A model generated the notes under the pieces. It did no database searches and had not been told where the DNA came from. It saw only the letters and a list, made by a program, of their open reading frames with translations. A DNA stretch of 64,000 nt from Atopobiaceae bacterium (GTDB lineage: Bacteria; Actinomycetota; Coriobacteriia; Coriobacteriales; Atopobiaceae), in contig JAFWMH010000056.1 of the NCBI GenBank assembly GCA_017510785.1, forward strand, positions 23,108 to 87,107, in the 5' to 3' direction. The position numbers and the translations under genes were made by a program. Positions within the stretch are counted from its first letter, which is position 1; every line of letters begins with the position of its first letter. Positions 18,298-25,551 of the stretch are shown one piece after another.

Positions 18298-18750
18298 ATG
18301 GATGGAGAAGCTCAGATCGACAATGATTTGTTCTTTGCATGTGGGCTTGTCGAGTACATCGGGCGCATTACGTGCAATCGGCGTGAGGACGTGGTGGATG
18401 CGCTAGGTCGCGAACGTCTAGGGCGCATAATTGAATTTGCGGATGTTTTGCATTGCGAGAATGTCGATGCGGTTGCGGATCGTTTCGTGGAAGATGCGCA
18501 TATAGGAAAGGGCGACTTCAACAACGTGTCGTGCGCACTCTATGGCGTGCCGAGCCATTGGGACATGGGGAAGGTGTACAAGCGGCTGACGCTCGGCATC
18601 ATGCGGAAGCGTGCAATTCCTGCCATCGACGCGCTAATTGAAGCTTTTCATTCGCCTGTGGCACCGCTGCTCAATGACTACAACGGGAGCTTCTTTTACG
18701 AGGCGCCGGCTAACGTGCTCACTGCACATCTTACGGGTACAGTTGAGTAG
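18298..18750 (+). CDS. Hypothetical protein, partner of the HipA-like kinase
   Basis: 150 residues. The ATG at 18298 follows TTTGGAGG. It has no recognised catalytic motif. It contains FFACGLVEYIGRITCNRRED, DALGRERLGRIIEFADVLHC and FYEAPANVL, a layout I associate with small proteins encoded just upstream of HipA/CtkA-like kinases in gut bacteria. By position it could be the antitoxin or regulator of the following kinase. That is inference. A TAG ends it, and the same frame stays open for 27 more codons (see 18751-18834). Confidence 0.75.
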   Translation: MDGEAQIDNDLFFACGLVEYIGRITCNRREDVVDALGRERLGRIIEFADVLHCENVDAVADRFVEDAHIGKGDFNNVSCALYGVPSHWDMGKVYKRLTLGIMRKRAIPAIDALIEAFHSPVAPLLNDYNGSFFYEAPANVLTAHLTGTVE

Positions 18751-18834
18751 GACGGAGCTTCGTCAGCGGAGTCTGAGAAAGACGGAGCAATCGACCGTCT
18801 GGTCAAGATGGGTGTGCTGATTCGTCGGGGCTAA
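18751..18834 (+). other. In-frame 27-codon extension after the amber stop
   Basis: Directly after the TAG at 18748-18750 the same frame continues to TAA at 18832-18834 and ends GAIDRLVKMGVLIRRG, which looks like a winged-helix strand. It could be a gene remnant or a tail lost by a nonsense mutation. Confidence 0.35.
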
Positions 18835-18864
18835 GGTAACGAAAGATTCGTGCGGGGAGAAAAC

Positions 18865-20160
18865 ATGACTCAGCGCATCGGTGCCGCGACCACATACGAA
18901 TTAAGACTGTACGATCGCCCGCTCCTCCGTTTTACCTGGTTCGTGGACGAGTTTGGCGAGCAGGACGTGAGGACCATCGCGCTCGATGCGGACGGCCTCG
19001 CGCTGCTTCCGCCGTCGCTCACTATTAATCAGTCGGGCGAGGCTGTTGCATCGTGGCTCAAGACGAGGCGTATTCCAAAAAATCGAGCTTTCGTAGACAA
19101 GGTCTTGGCCGAACGGGGACTCTCCGTGGCCGATACGAAAGGGATAATGGACGTGTGTCGCGGACTCTCCACCACGGACGCCTTTTGGGTTGTGCCGGAG
19201 GGTTTTGAGGGGTCGTGGACTGGCTACAATCTCTTTAGCAACGAGCTCGATCCTGTGCTGGCTCTCGTTGCCTACACGGGGCACACCACTTCGCAGATGC
19301 ATGCGGCCGGCCTTTCCACGGAATGGACCACGAGTGGTAGCTATCCCAAGGCCTGGCGCCGCATGGGCGAAACGCTCGTGCTCTACAAGGCGGGAAGCCC
19401 CGTGTTCGAAGGCGTGGCAAATACTGACATGGGGCCGTGGTCCGAGTTTTTCGCCGCGCAGGTCGCCGACGCGCTGGGCATCGCGCACGTGCCGTATGGG
19501 CTCGACCGCTGGCACGGGCGCATGGCGTCGACCTGCGAGCTGATGAACGACGACGAGACGGCGCTCGTGACCCACTGGGACGCCTTTGGCCGTCACGGCT
19601 ATGCCGACGTCGTGGCGACCTACGCCTCGCTCGGTACGGAGTGGCTCTCCTTTTGCGTGGACATGATGGTGTTTGACGCTCTCATTTGCAATACCGACCG
19701 TCATGTGGGGAACTTCGGCGTTCTCAGAAGGAACTGCGATGGGGTATGGCTGCGGCCAGCCCCGCTTTTCGACCATAATCTTGCGCTGTTTCCGCACGAC
19801 ATGCCGTCTGACTACGCTACGTGGCCGGAGCGTGCCACAATGCTCACGCCATCCGATGCGAGCATTAGTTTTGATGCTGTAATGGGGCAGCTCGTCACCA
19901 AGAAGCATCATCAGTGGGCTCGACGGCTGCTAGATTTCAAGCTCAAAGATCATGCGGTATACCCCATTGGCGAGGAGCGTCTCGATGCGCTAAACCGTTT
20001 GCTGCACGCGCAGGCACGACGGCTCCTGGTCAAGGAGCCGCAGGAGCTTGGCAACATAGCGAGGCACTTTGCCCGTGAGCAAGACGATGCCTCGGCACCG
20101 TTGTTAACACAGCCACGTCTTTCGTTGGATGCGGGGACATTTGCTCGCATAGCGTTATAG
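18865..20160 (+). CDS. HipA/CtkA-like kinase (putative toxin)
   Basis: 431 residues. The ATG at 18865 follows GGGGAG. A kinase-like catalytic loop is present in ICNTDRHVGNFGVL (residues about 272-285), with PLFDHNLALF supplying the downstream metal-binding Asp. This is the pattern of HipA and CtkA type Ser/Thr kinases. The N-terminal region (YDRPLLRFTWF, LPPSLTINQSGEAVASWL) resembles the cap of related proteins. Family knowledge: HipA phosphorylates glutamyl-tRNA synthetase and induces dormancy; CtkA-type proteins act on other targets. The partner gene upstream suggests a two-gene toxin-antitoxin-like unit. Whether it is active or toxic is unknown. Confidence 0.82.
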   Translation: MTQRIGAATTYELRLYDRPLLRFTWFVDEFGEQDVRTIALDADGLALLPPSLTINQSGEAVASWLKTRRIPKNRAFVDKVLAERGLSVADTKGIMDVCRGLSTTDAFWVVPEGFEGSWTGYNLFSNELDPVLALVAYTGHTTSQMHAAGLSTEWTTSGSYPKAWRRMGETLVLYKAGSPVFEGVANTDMGPWSEFFAAQVADALGIAHVPYGLDRWHGRMASTCELMNDDETALVTHWDAFGRHGYADVVATYASLGTEWLSFCVDMMVFDALICNTDRHVGNFGVLRRNCDGVWLRPAPLFDHNLALFPHDMPSDYATWPERATMLTPSDASISFDAVMGQLVTKKHHQWARRLLDFKLKDHAVYPIGEERLDALNRLLHAQARRLLVKEPQELGNIARHFAREQDDASAPLLTQPRLSLDAGTFARIAL

Positions 20161-20220
20161 AGCACCGGAGATAGTGTGGGCATTTGTACAACTGGAGAAT
20201 TGAAAAGGCTTCGTGGTGAC

Positions 20221-20728
20221 TTACATGCGGCTTCCGGCGATTCTATCTTCCAAAATAAAGAGGTCGTGGAGTCGTGTTCCAAAAATGCGGTTTGAAATGA
20301 CGACCCGCCCGTTTTCTCCGCGCCGCACAAAACCGTACATTTCGAGCTGAGCAATACCCTCGTGATCGGCTTCGTACTGTGTGAGCATGCCTGCTATGTC
20401 GTTGGCCGAAAAGGACGTGTCCACATCGAAGTCGGTCGCGATGTTCCAGGGACTGTTCGGCTTGTGTTGGTCCTCAGGGCGAATCCGCATCTTAAGATGT
20501 TTGACGTCGGTAACACCTGCTAGGGGACGGAGCAGAAGGCAGGAAACGCTGGGTCTTCTTCGCGGGCGAGATACCGCTCTCGAAGTTGGGCAAGAAAGTC
20601 GAGGAACGCTTGGTTATTCGTTGCGTTGTGAACCTCGTCGATGATGTGTACTACGGGTAGGCGCTTCTCCCTTATGCAAGCAGTGAGAAAAGCGCCGCCC
20701 GTAACGTGCTCGAGTATGTGCTCTACGC
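20221..20728 (-). pseudogene. Remnant of an AAA-like ATPase gene
   Basis: Minus-strand fragments read VVHIIDEVHNATNNQAFLDF (a Walker B-like segment), then after a one-base frameshift near 20520 LAGVTDVKHLKMRIRPEDQH, SPWNIATDFDVDTSF and IAGMLTQYEADHE. The next residues, MYGFVRRGENGRVVISNRIF, are normally about 100 residues further on, so an internal deletion is likely. The Walker A end is missing because the fragment abuts and slightly overlaps the pta stop. It is a truncated, frameshifted and internally deleted copy of the AAA-ATPase-like family common in gut Bacteroidetes and Firmicutes. No product is expected. Confidence 0.8.
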
Positions 20729-21697
20729 CATCTGCTGGGCCTGGACACAGGTGATGGCGACGACGCCCACGATGTCGTCCGCGGAGCAACCGCGGGAGAG
20801 GTCGTTGACGGGCCTAGCGATGCCCTGTAGGACGGGGCCGTATGCCTCGGCGTTGGCGAAGCGCTGAACGAGCTTGTAACCAATGTTGCCGGCTGCGAGA
20901 TCGGGGAACACGAGGATGTTGGCGTTTCCGGGTACCTTGGAGTCGGGCGCTTTGAGGAGGCCGACGCTGGCTTCGAGGGCGGCGTCGAGCTGCAGGTCGC
21001 CGTCGAGGGCGAGCTCGGGGGCCTTCTCCTTGGCAAGGCGCGTTGCCTCTTGCACCTTTTCGGCAGTGTCGCCACCGGCAGAGCCCATCGTGGAGTAGGA
21101 GAGCATGGCAACGACGGGCTCGTCGCTCATGAGGCTCTTCCACGTGGCTGCGGAGGAAATGGCGATTTCGGAGAGCTGGTCGGCGTCGGGAGCGATGTTG
21201 AGGCCGCAGTCCGCGAACAAAACGGTACCGTTTTCGCCGTACTCGGTGGGGGTGCACATAATGAAGAACGAGCTCACGAGCTTGGTGCCAGGAGCCGTCT
21301 TGAGGATTTGTAGGGCGGGGCGCAGGGTGTTGGCCGTGGAGTGGCAGGCGCCGCTCACGAGACCATCCGCGTCGCCGAGTTTCACCATCATGGTGCCGAA
21401 GTACGTGGCGTCGTCCATCTGCTCGCGCGCCTGCTCAATGGTAACGCCCTTCTTCTTGCGGAGCTCATAGAAGGCCTGAGCGTACTCCTCGTGCTTCTCG
21501 GCCGTCTTGGGATCAATCACGGTGGCGCCTTCAACGCTAATCTCGGCGGGGTCGCCAAGAATGACGAGGTCGGCTATGCCCTCGGCCACGATCTTCTGCG
21601 CGGCGTCAATGGTGCGAGGATCCTCGCCCTCGGGCAGCACGATGGTGCGCTTGTCTGCCTTTGCGGCAGCCTTCATCTTGGAAAGAAAATCACTCAT
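20723..21697 (-). CDS. pta: Phosphate acetyltransferase
   Basis: 324 residues, the short single-domain Pta form. AGAGAGG precedes the ATG. Conserved parts include RTIVLPEGEDPRTIDAA, DADGLVSGACHSTANTLRP, YSTMGSAGGD and FPDLAAGNIGYKLVQR. It interconverts acetyl-CoA and acetyl phosphate; with acetate kinase this yields ATP and acetate. No ackA is in the window. It is bounded by two decayed ATPase genes, one after its stop and one upstream on the other strand. Confidence 0.97.
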   Translation of the reverse strand: MSDFLSKMKAAAKADKRTIVLPEGEDPRTIDAAQKIVAEGIADLVILGDPAEISVEGATVIDPKTAEKHEEYAQAFYELRKKKGVTIEQAREQMDDATYFGTMMVKLGDADGLVSGACHSTANTLRPALQILKTAPGTKLVSSFFIMCTPTEYGENGTVLFADCGLNIAPDADQLSEIAISSAATWKSLMSDEPVVAMLSYSTMGSAGGDTAEKVQEATRLAKEKAPELALDGDLQLDAALEASVGLLKAPDSKVPGNANILVFPDLAAGNIGYKLVQRFANAEAYGPVLQGIARPVNDLSRGCSADDIVGVVAITCVQAQQMA

Positions 21698-21820
21698 GGA
21701 TGTACCTCTCTGTTGATAATAACAACAGTTTGAATAATAGCACGCTTGAGGCTACACGCGTGCGAACTACGGCTCTACTCACGCTTGAGACAAATTCATG
21801 GCGTTATAAGATGTATAGCT

Positions 21821-21889
21821 GGTAAGTATAGGTAATTGCCGGTAAAATACGGTAAAAACGGTAATTGAGGGTAATTACGGGTAAAACAT
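21821..21889 (+). repeat. Seven tandem GGTAA iterons with a ten-base period
   Basis: GGTAA begins at 21821, 21831, 21841, 21851, 21860, 21870 and 21880. The five following bases vary (GTATA, TTGCC, AATAC, AAAC, TTGAG, TTACG, AACAT). The one-turn spacing puts every motif on the same DNA face. The array lies 20 bases before the ATPase remnant at 21909. Confidence 0.85.
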
Positions 21890-21908
21890 TCGGATAGAGG
21901 CCGGAACA

Positions 21909-22212
21909 ATGGTAGACTAGAGAATCTTCAATCCGTTTAAGCCAACCGCAGGCAAGACTCCGCCACGTCTCATAGACAGAGATGACGTGCTGCGCGATTT
22001 TGTAGAGGGGCTGGATTATGAGCGTGGACGATGGGCCATCTCGAACCGGCGATGTGGCGAGGCGCCTCGAGCGTAGTGCAGCATCGCTGGGGAAGTATCG
22101 AGAGTCGCTGATGCGAGATAGTCTTATAGTTGCCCCGCGCAGGGGAGTGGTTGACTTCTCCATGCCGTACGTGCGCGACTACTTGCGTAAGGGTGCTCTT
22201 TTGAGCATCTGA
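21909..22212 (+). pseudogene. Remnant of an ATP-binding (AAA) protein gene with internal deletion
   Basis: From ATG 21909 the frame reads M-V-D, a TAG, then RIFNPFKPTAGKTPPRLIDRD and DFVEGLDYERG, the usual N-terminus of a large ATP-binding protein family. It breaks off before Walker A. In another frame the sequence resumes as SRTGDVARRLERSAASLGKY, SLIVAPRRGVVDF and MPYVRDYLRK, the C-terminal winged-helix end of the same type of protein. The middle (about 250-300 residues) is missing. There are thus three lesions: a nonsense codon, a deletion and a frame change. The GGTAA array just upstream is probably its old control region. Confidence 0.75.
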
Positions 22213-22309
22213 TGTAACCTCGGGCGTGATGCAATATGCGTGTTACAATCTGTGAGTATTTCGAGCAGATTACCGTCTATCCATCTTGCGTGAAAGACAG
22301 AGGTTTGTC

Positions 22310-23509
22310 ATGAGCATTGCGAGCGGCCTTCCAAGCGATTTCAACCCGAGCGCGTACGACGTTATCGTCGTGGGCGCAGGATACGCGGGAGCGGTGTGCG
22401 CCCGTATGCTTGCAGAGGGCAACAGCGGTCGTGTGGCCGTACTCGAGAAGCGCGATCACATCGCGGGAAACGCGTACGATTACGTGGACGAGGCGGGCGT
22501 TCTTGTTCACAAGTATGGCCCGCATATTTATCATACGAACGACGAGCAAGTGCACCAGTTCTTGTGCCGCTTTGCCGACTTTACGGACTACCAGCACAAG
22601 GTGCTTGCCAACATCCACGGAACGCTCATGCCGGTTCCGTTTAACCACCAGTCGCTCAAGCTGGCATTTGGCGAGGAGCGTGGTGAGGAGCTCTACCAAA
22701 AGCTCGTGCAGGCGTTCGGCGAGAATCGCCGCGTGCCCATCCTCGAGCTCCGTGAGCGCAACGACGAGGACCTCGCAGAGGTTGCCGACTACGTGTACGA
22801 AAACGTCTTCCTGCACTACACCATGAAGCAGTGGGGCAAGACGCCCGACCAAATCGATCCTGCGGTTATGGGACGCGTGCCCGTGTTCGTGGGTGACGAC
22901 GATCGCTACTTCCCGCAGGTACCGCACCAGGGCATGCCGGCGAATGGCTATACTGAGCTGTTCGAAAACATGCTCCGTCACGATCTTATCGACGTGTTCG
23001 TGAACGTGGACGCGCGCGACTTGCTGCGTTTGGACGAAACGAACGTGTGGGTGTGCGACCAGCTCTACGGTGGCGAAATTATCTATACGGGCGCGCTCGA
23101 CGAACTCTTTGGCATGGATTTGGGTGCGCTGCCGTATCGCACGCTCGATATGCAGTTCGAAACGCTCGATCAGGACCAGTTCCAGCCGGTGGGTACCGTA
23201 AACTACACGGTGAGCGAGGACTTTACGCGCATTACGGAGTTCAAGAACCTTACCGGTCAGGTTGTTCCCGGCAAGACGACCATTATGCGCGAGTACTCCA
23301 AGGCGTATACGCCGGGGAGTGGCGAGACTCCGTACTATGTTATTAATGAGCCGCAAAACATCGAGCTCTACAAACGGTATCGCGACCGCGTCGCCAATGT
23401 TCTCAACTTCCACGTGGTTGGCAGGCTTGCGGAGTATCGCTACTACGACATGGACGGCGTCGTGGCATCCGCGATGGCGCTTTCAGACAAAATCATTAAC
23501 CATCGGTAG
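22310..23509 (+). CDS. glf: UDP-galactopyranose mutase
   Basis: 399 residues from the ATG at 22310, preceded by ACAGAGG. The FAD-binding VVGAGYAGAVCARML comes first, then YGPHIYHTNDEQVH and PVPFN as in Glf. KQWGKTPDQIDPAV and the Arg-containing GRVPVF suit the substrate site, and EYSKAYTPG and FHVVGRLAEYRYYDMD close the flavin domain. It converts UDP-galactopyranose to UDP-galactofuranose for cell-surface galactofuran. A GT2 glycosyltransferase starts 7 bases after its stop, so the pair likely builds and transfers a surface glycan. Confidence 0.96.
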   Translation: MSIASGLPSDFNPSAYDVIVVGAGYAGAVCARMLAEGNSGRVAVLEKRDHIAGNAYDYVDEAGVLVHKYGPHIYHTNDEQVHQFLCRFADFTDYQHKVLANIHGTLMPVPFNHQSLKLAFGEERGEELYQKLVQAFGENRRVPILELRERNDEDLAEVADYVYENVFLHYTMKQWGKTPDQIDPAVMGRVPVFVGDDDRYFPQVPHQGMPANGYTELFENMLRHDLIDVFVNVDARDLLRLDETNVWVCDQLYGGEIIYTGALDELFGMDLGALPYRTLDMQFETLDQDQFQPVGTVNYTVSEDFTRITEFKNLTGQVVPGKTTIMREYSKAYTPGSGETPYYVINEPQNIELYKRYRDRVANVLNFHVVGRLAEYRYYDMDGVVASAMALSDKIINHR

Positions 23510-23516
23510 GTGACGT

Positions 23517-24563
23517 GTGCAAACTGCGACGAACAAAACAATAACGTTCGGCATACCATGCTATAACTCTGCGGAGTACATGGACCACTGCATCTCTTCC
23601 ATTGTGGAGGGGAGCGGGCATGCCGAGGACGTGCATATCGTCGTGGTTGACGACGGTTCCACAAAGGACAATACCCTCGCGAAGGCGCAAGCGTGGCACG
23701 ATCGCTTTCCGTCGATTGTCGATGTGGTACATCAGGAGAATGGCGGCCATGGCCGTGCAGTAATGGCCGCCATCGAACACGCCAAAGGCGTGTACTTCAA
23801 GGTTGTTGATTCCGACGACTGGGTTGACGCGGATGCGCTCAAGGAGATGCTCGAGCGCTTGCGCGAGTTCGTTGCGTTCCAGGTACAGGTCGACTTGATG
23901 GTTACGAACTACGTGTTCGAACATGCGGAGGACGGCAAGCAGCGCACCATTGACTACGGCTTTGCGCTTCCGAAGGGTAAGGTAATAGGGTGGCGGCAAA
24001 TCGGCCACTTTAACGTTGCGCAATACATGATGATGCACGCGTTGTGCTACCGTACGGAGGTATTGCGCACCTGTGGACTGGAGCTTCCGGCGCACACCTT
24101 CTACGTAGACAACATCTACGCGTATGTGCCGCTGCCGCACTGTAAAACGCTCTACTATTTGGACGTGGACTTGTATCGCTACTTCATTGGACGTGACGAT
24201 CAGTCTGTGAACATGGACGTGCAGGTTGCGCGGGTCGACCAACAGCTTGCGGTAACGCGCATCATGACGAGGGCGTATCATCTGTACGACGATATTTCCG
24301 CCAAGGAATTGCGTCGCTACATGATAGGGCATCTTACGCTTATGCTCTCGGTGTGCTCGGTTGTTTCGAAGATGTCTACGGCGCCGGACGCACGCAAGAA
24401 CCTCGACGACCTGTGGCACGAGTTCAAGCGCTACGACATGCGTATGTACAATCGCTCGCGCCATGGCCTTATGGGTACCTTTATGAACTTCAGGGGGCCC
24501 ATCGGCGAGCGCATCACGATTGCCATTTACCACGCGTCGCAAAAGTTGTTTAAGTTTAACTAA
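23517..24563 (+). CDS. Glycosyltransferase family 2
   Basis: 348 residues with a GTG start 7 bases downstream of glf, so the two are probably co-transcribed. The GT-A fold is clear: FGIPCYNSAEYMDHCISSI, VVVDDGSTKDNT, HQENGGHGRAV and VVDSDDWVDAD (DxD metal site), all within the first 110 residues. No membrane helices are evident. It probably transfers a sugar, perhaps galactofuranose given glf, to a surface glycan; the acceptor is unknown. Its stop overlaps the convergent maf stop by 8 bases. Confidence 0.9.
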   Translation: MQTATNKTITFGIPCYNSAEYMDHCISSIVEGSGHAEDVHIVVVDDGSTKDNTLAKAQAWHDRFPSIVDVVHQENGGHGRAVMAAIEHAKGVYFKVVDSDDWVDADALKEMLERLREFVAFQVQVDLMVTNYVFEHAEDGKQRTIDYGFALPKGKVIGWRQIGHFNVAQYMMMHALCYRTEVLRTCGLELPAHTFYVDNIYAYVPLPHCKTLYYLDVDLYRYFIGRDDQSVNMDVQVARVDQQLAVTRIMTRAYHLYDDISAKELRRYMIGHLTLMLSVCSVVSKMSTAPDARKNLDDLWHEFKRYDMRMYNRSRHGLMGTFMNFRGPIGERITIAIYHASQKLFKFN

Positions 24564-25128
24564 TTGCAGTGAGTTCGCGTACAACGCGCTCGACGGGGAG
24601 TCCCACCACGTTGTTGTAGTCCCCACATATGTGGTCCACGAAGGCCCCTGCGCCGCCTTGAATGCCATAGGCGCCCGCTTTGTCGAGAGGTTCGCCGGTC
24701 TTTACGTAGGCATCTATCTCTGCCTCCGAGAGCTTGCGAAACGAGACGTCGGTGGTTTCGACGAACGAACGGGTAACGACGCCTGAGCTCGTGTCCGCAA
24801 TGAGGCACACACCAGTGGAAACGTGATGTGTTGCGCCCGAGAGCTCACTGAGCATACGTCGTGCATCAGCCGCATCGAGAGGCTTTCCTAGCGCCTTTTG
24901 CGGCGTCCACACGATGGTATCGGCACCAAGTACGACTTCCCCCTCAGGGAGTTCCTGAAGCGTTTTGTACGCGGCATAAGCCTTGTTTGTTGCAAGCCGA
25001 CGCACGAGTTCGACGGGTGACTCGCCGGGCAAGGGTGTTTCGTCCACGTCGGCCGGTGCAATCGTGAGTTTGAATCCCGCCTCGCTCAGGAGGTCCCTGC
25101 GCCGTGGCGATGCCGATGCAAGAATCAT
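24556..25128 (-). CDS. maf: Maf-family nucleotide pyrophosphatase
   Basis: 190 residues, typical length. The signature ILASASPRRRDLLSEAGF starts at residue 2, DVDETP near 28, and GADTIVW with LGKPLD and GATHHVSTGVCLI further on. Maf enzymes hydrolyse dTTP, UTP or modified nucleoside triphosphates to monophosphates and are linked to septum control. It is convergent with the glycosyltransferase. Confidence 0.95.
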   Translation of the reverse strand: MILASASPRRRDLLSEAGFKLTIAPADVDETPLPGESPVELVRRLATNKAYAAYKTLQELPEGEVVLGADTIVWTPQKALGKPLDAADARRMLSELSGATHHVSTGVCLIADTSSGVVTRSFVETTDVSFRKLSEAEIDAYVKTGEPLDKAGAYGIQGGAGAFVDHICGDYNNVVGLPVERVVRELTAIS

Positions 25129-25154
25129 GGCGTGCCTTTCTTTTTGCGCTCACA

Positions 25155-25182
25155 CAAAATGGGGACCGCCGCAGCGATCCCC
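25155..25182 (-). terminator. Rho-independent terminator after the ferredoxin gene
   Basis: On the minus strand a hairpin with arms GGGGATCGC and GCGGTCCCC (one wobble pair) is followed by ATTTTG. It lies downstream of the ferredoxin stop and just before maf. Confidence 0.6.
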
Positions 25183-25208
25183 ACGTGACACGTGCGTGTC
25201 GGTTCGTA

Positions 25209-25391
25209 CTACTCGGCCTCGATGGCAGAAACGGGGCAGTTGTCGATGGCCTCCTGGACGTCGTCCTCGAAGTCGGCAGCGTCGTCGATGATGACCTCGG
25301 CGATGCCGTCCTCGTTGATCTCGAACACGTCAGCGCAGGTGGACTCGCACAGACCGCAACCGATGCAATCCTCGTTGACCGTAACCTTCAT
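25209..25391 (-). CDS. [4Fe-4S] ferredoxin
   Basis: 60 residues from the ATG at 25391, preceded by GAGAGG. DCIGCGLCESTC and the later NCPVSAI give the Cys ligands of a single [4Fe-4S] cluster. The remainder is very acidic (IIDDAADFEDDVQEAID), typical of small bacterial ferredoxins that carry low-potential electrons in anaerobes. It sits alone with its own terminator. The redox partner is not evident. Confidence 0.95.
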   Translation of the reverse strand: MKVTVNEDCIGCGLCESTCADVFEINEDGIAEVIIDDAADFEDDVQEAIDNCPVSAIEAE

Positions 25392-25551
25392 GTTGGTTCC
25401 TCTCACTCGTGGAGGGCACAACCACCCTCCCGTTTGCGTATGCGGGTTCCCCACCCGCCTCTCATATCCTTATACACCCTTGCGCCCGTTTGCGCTACCC
25501 CCAAATTGAAGAATGCTACGAAAATGTGAGACACCTCATTATGAGATTGTC

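Noticed and set aside
18748..18750. The TAG as a pyrrolysine codon
   Set aside because: The protein is not of a methylamine methyltransferase type and no pyl gene was seen. A plain stop is simpler.
21821..21889. The GGTAA array as a CRISPR
   Set aside because: Units of five bases with five-base fillers are far too short for repeats and spacers.
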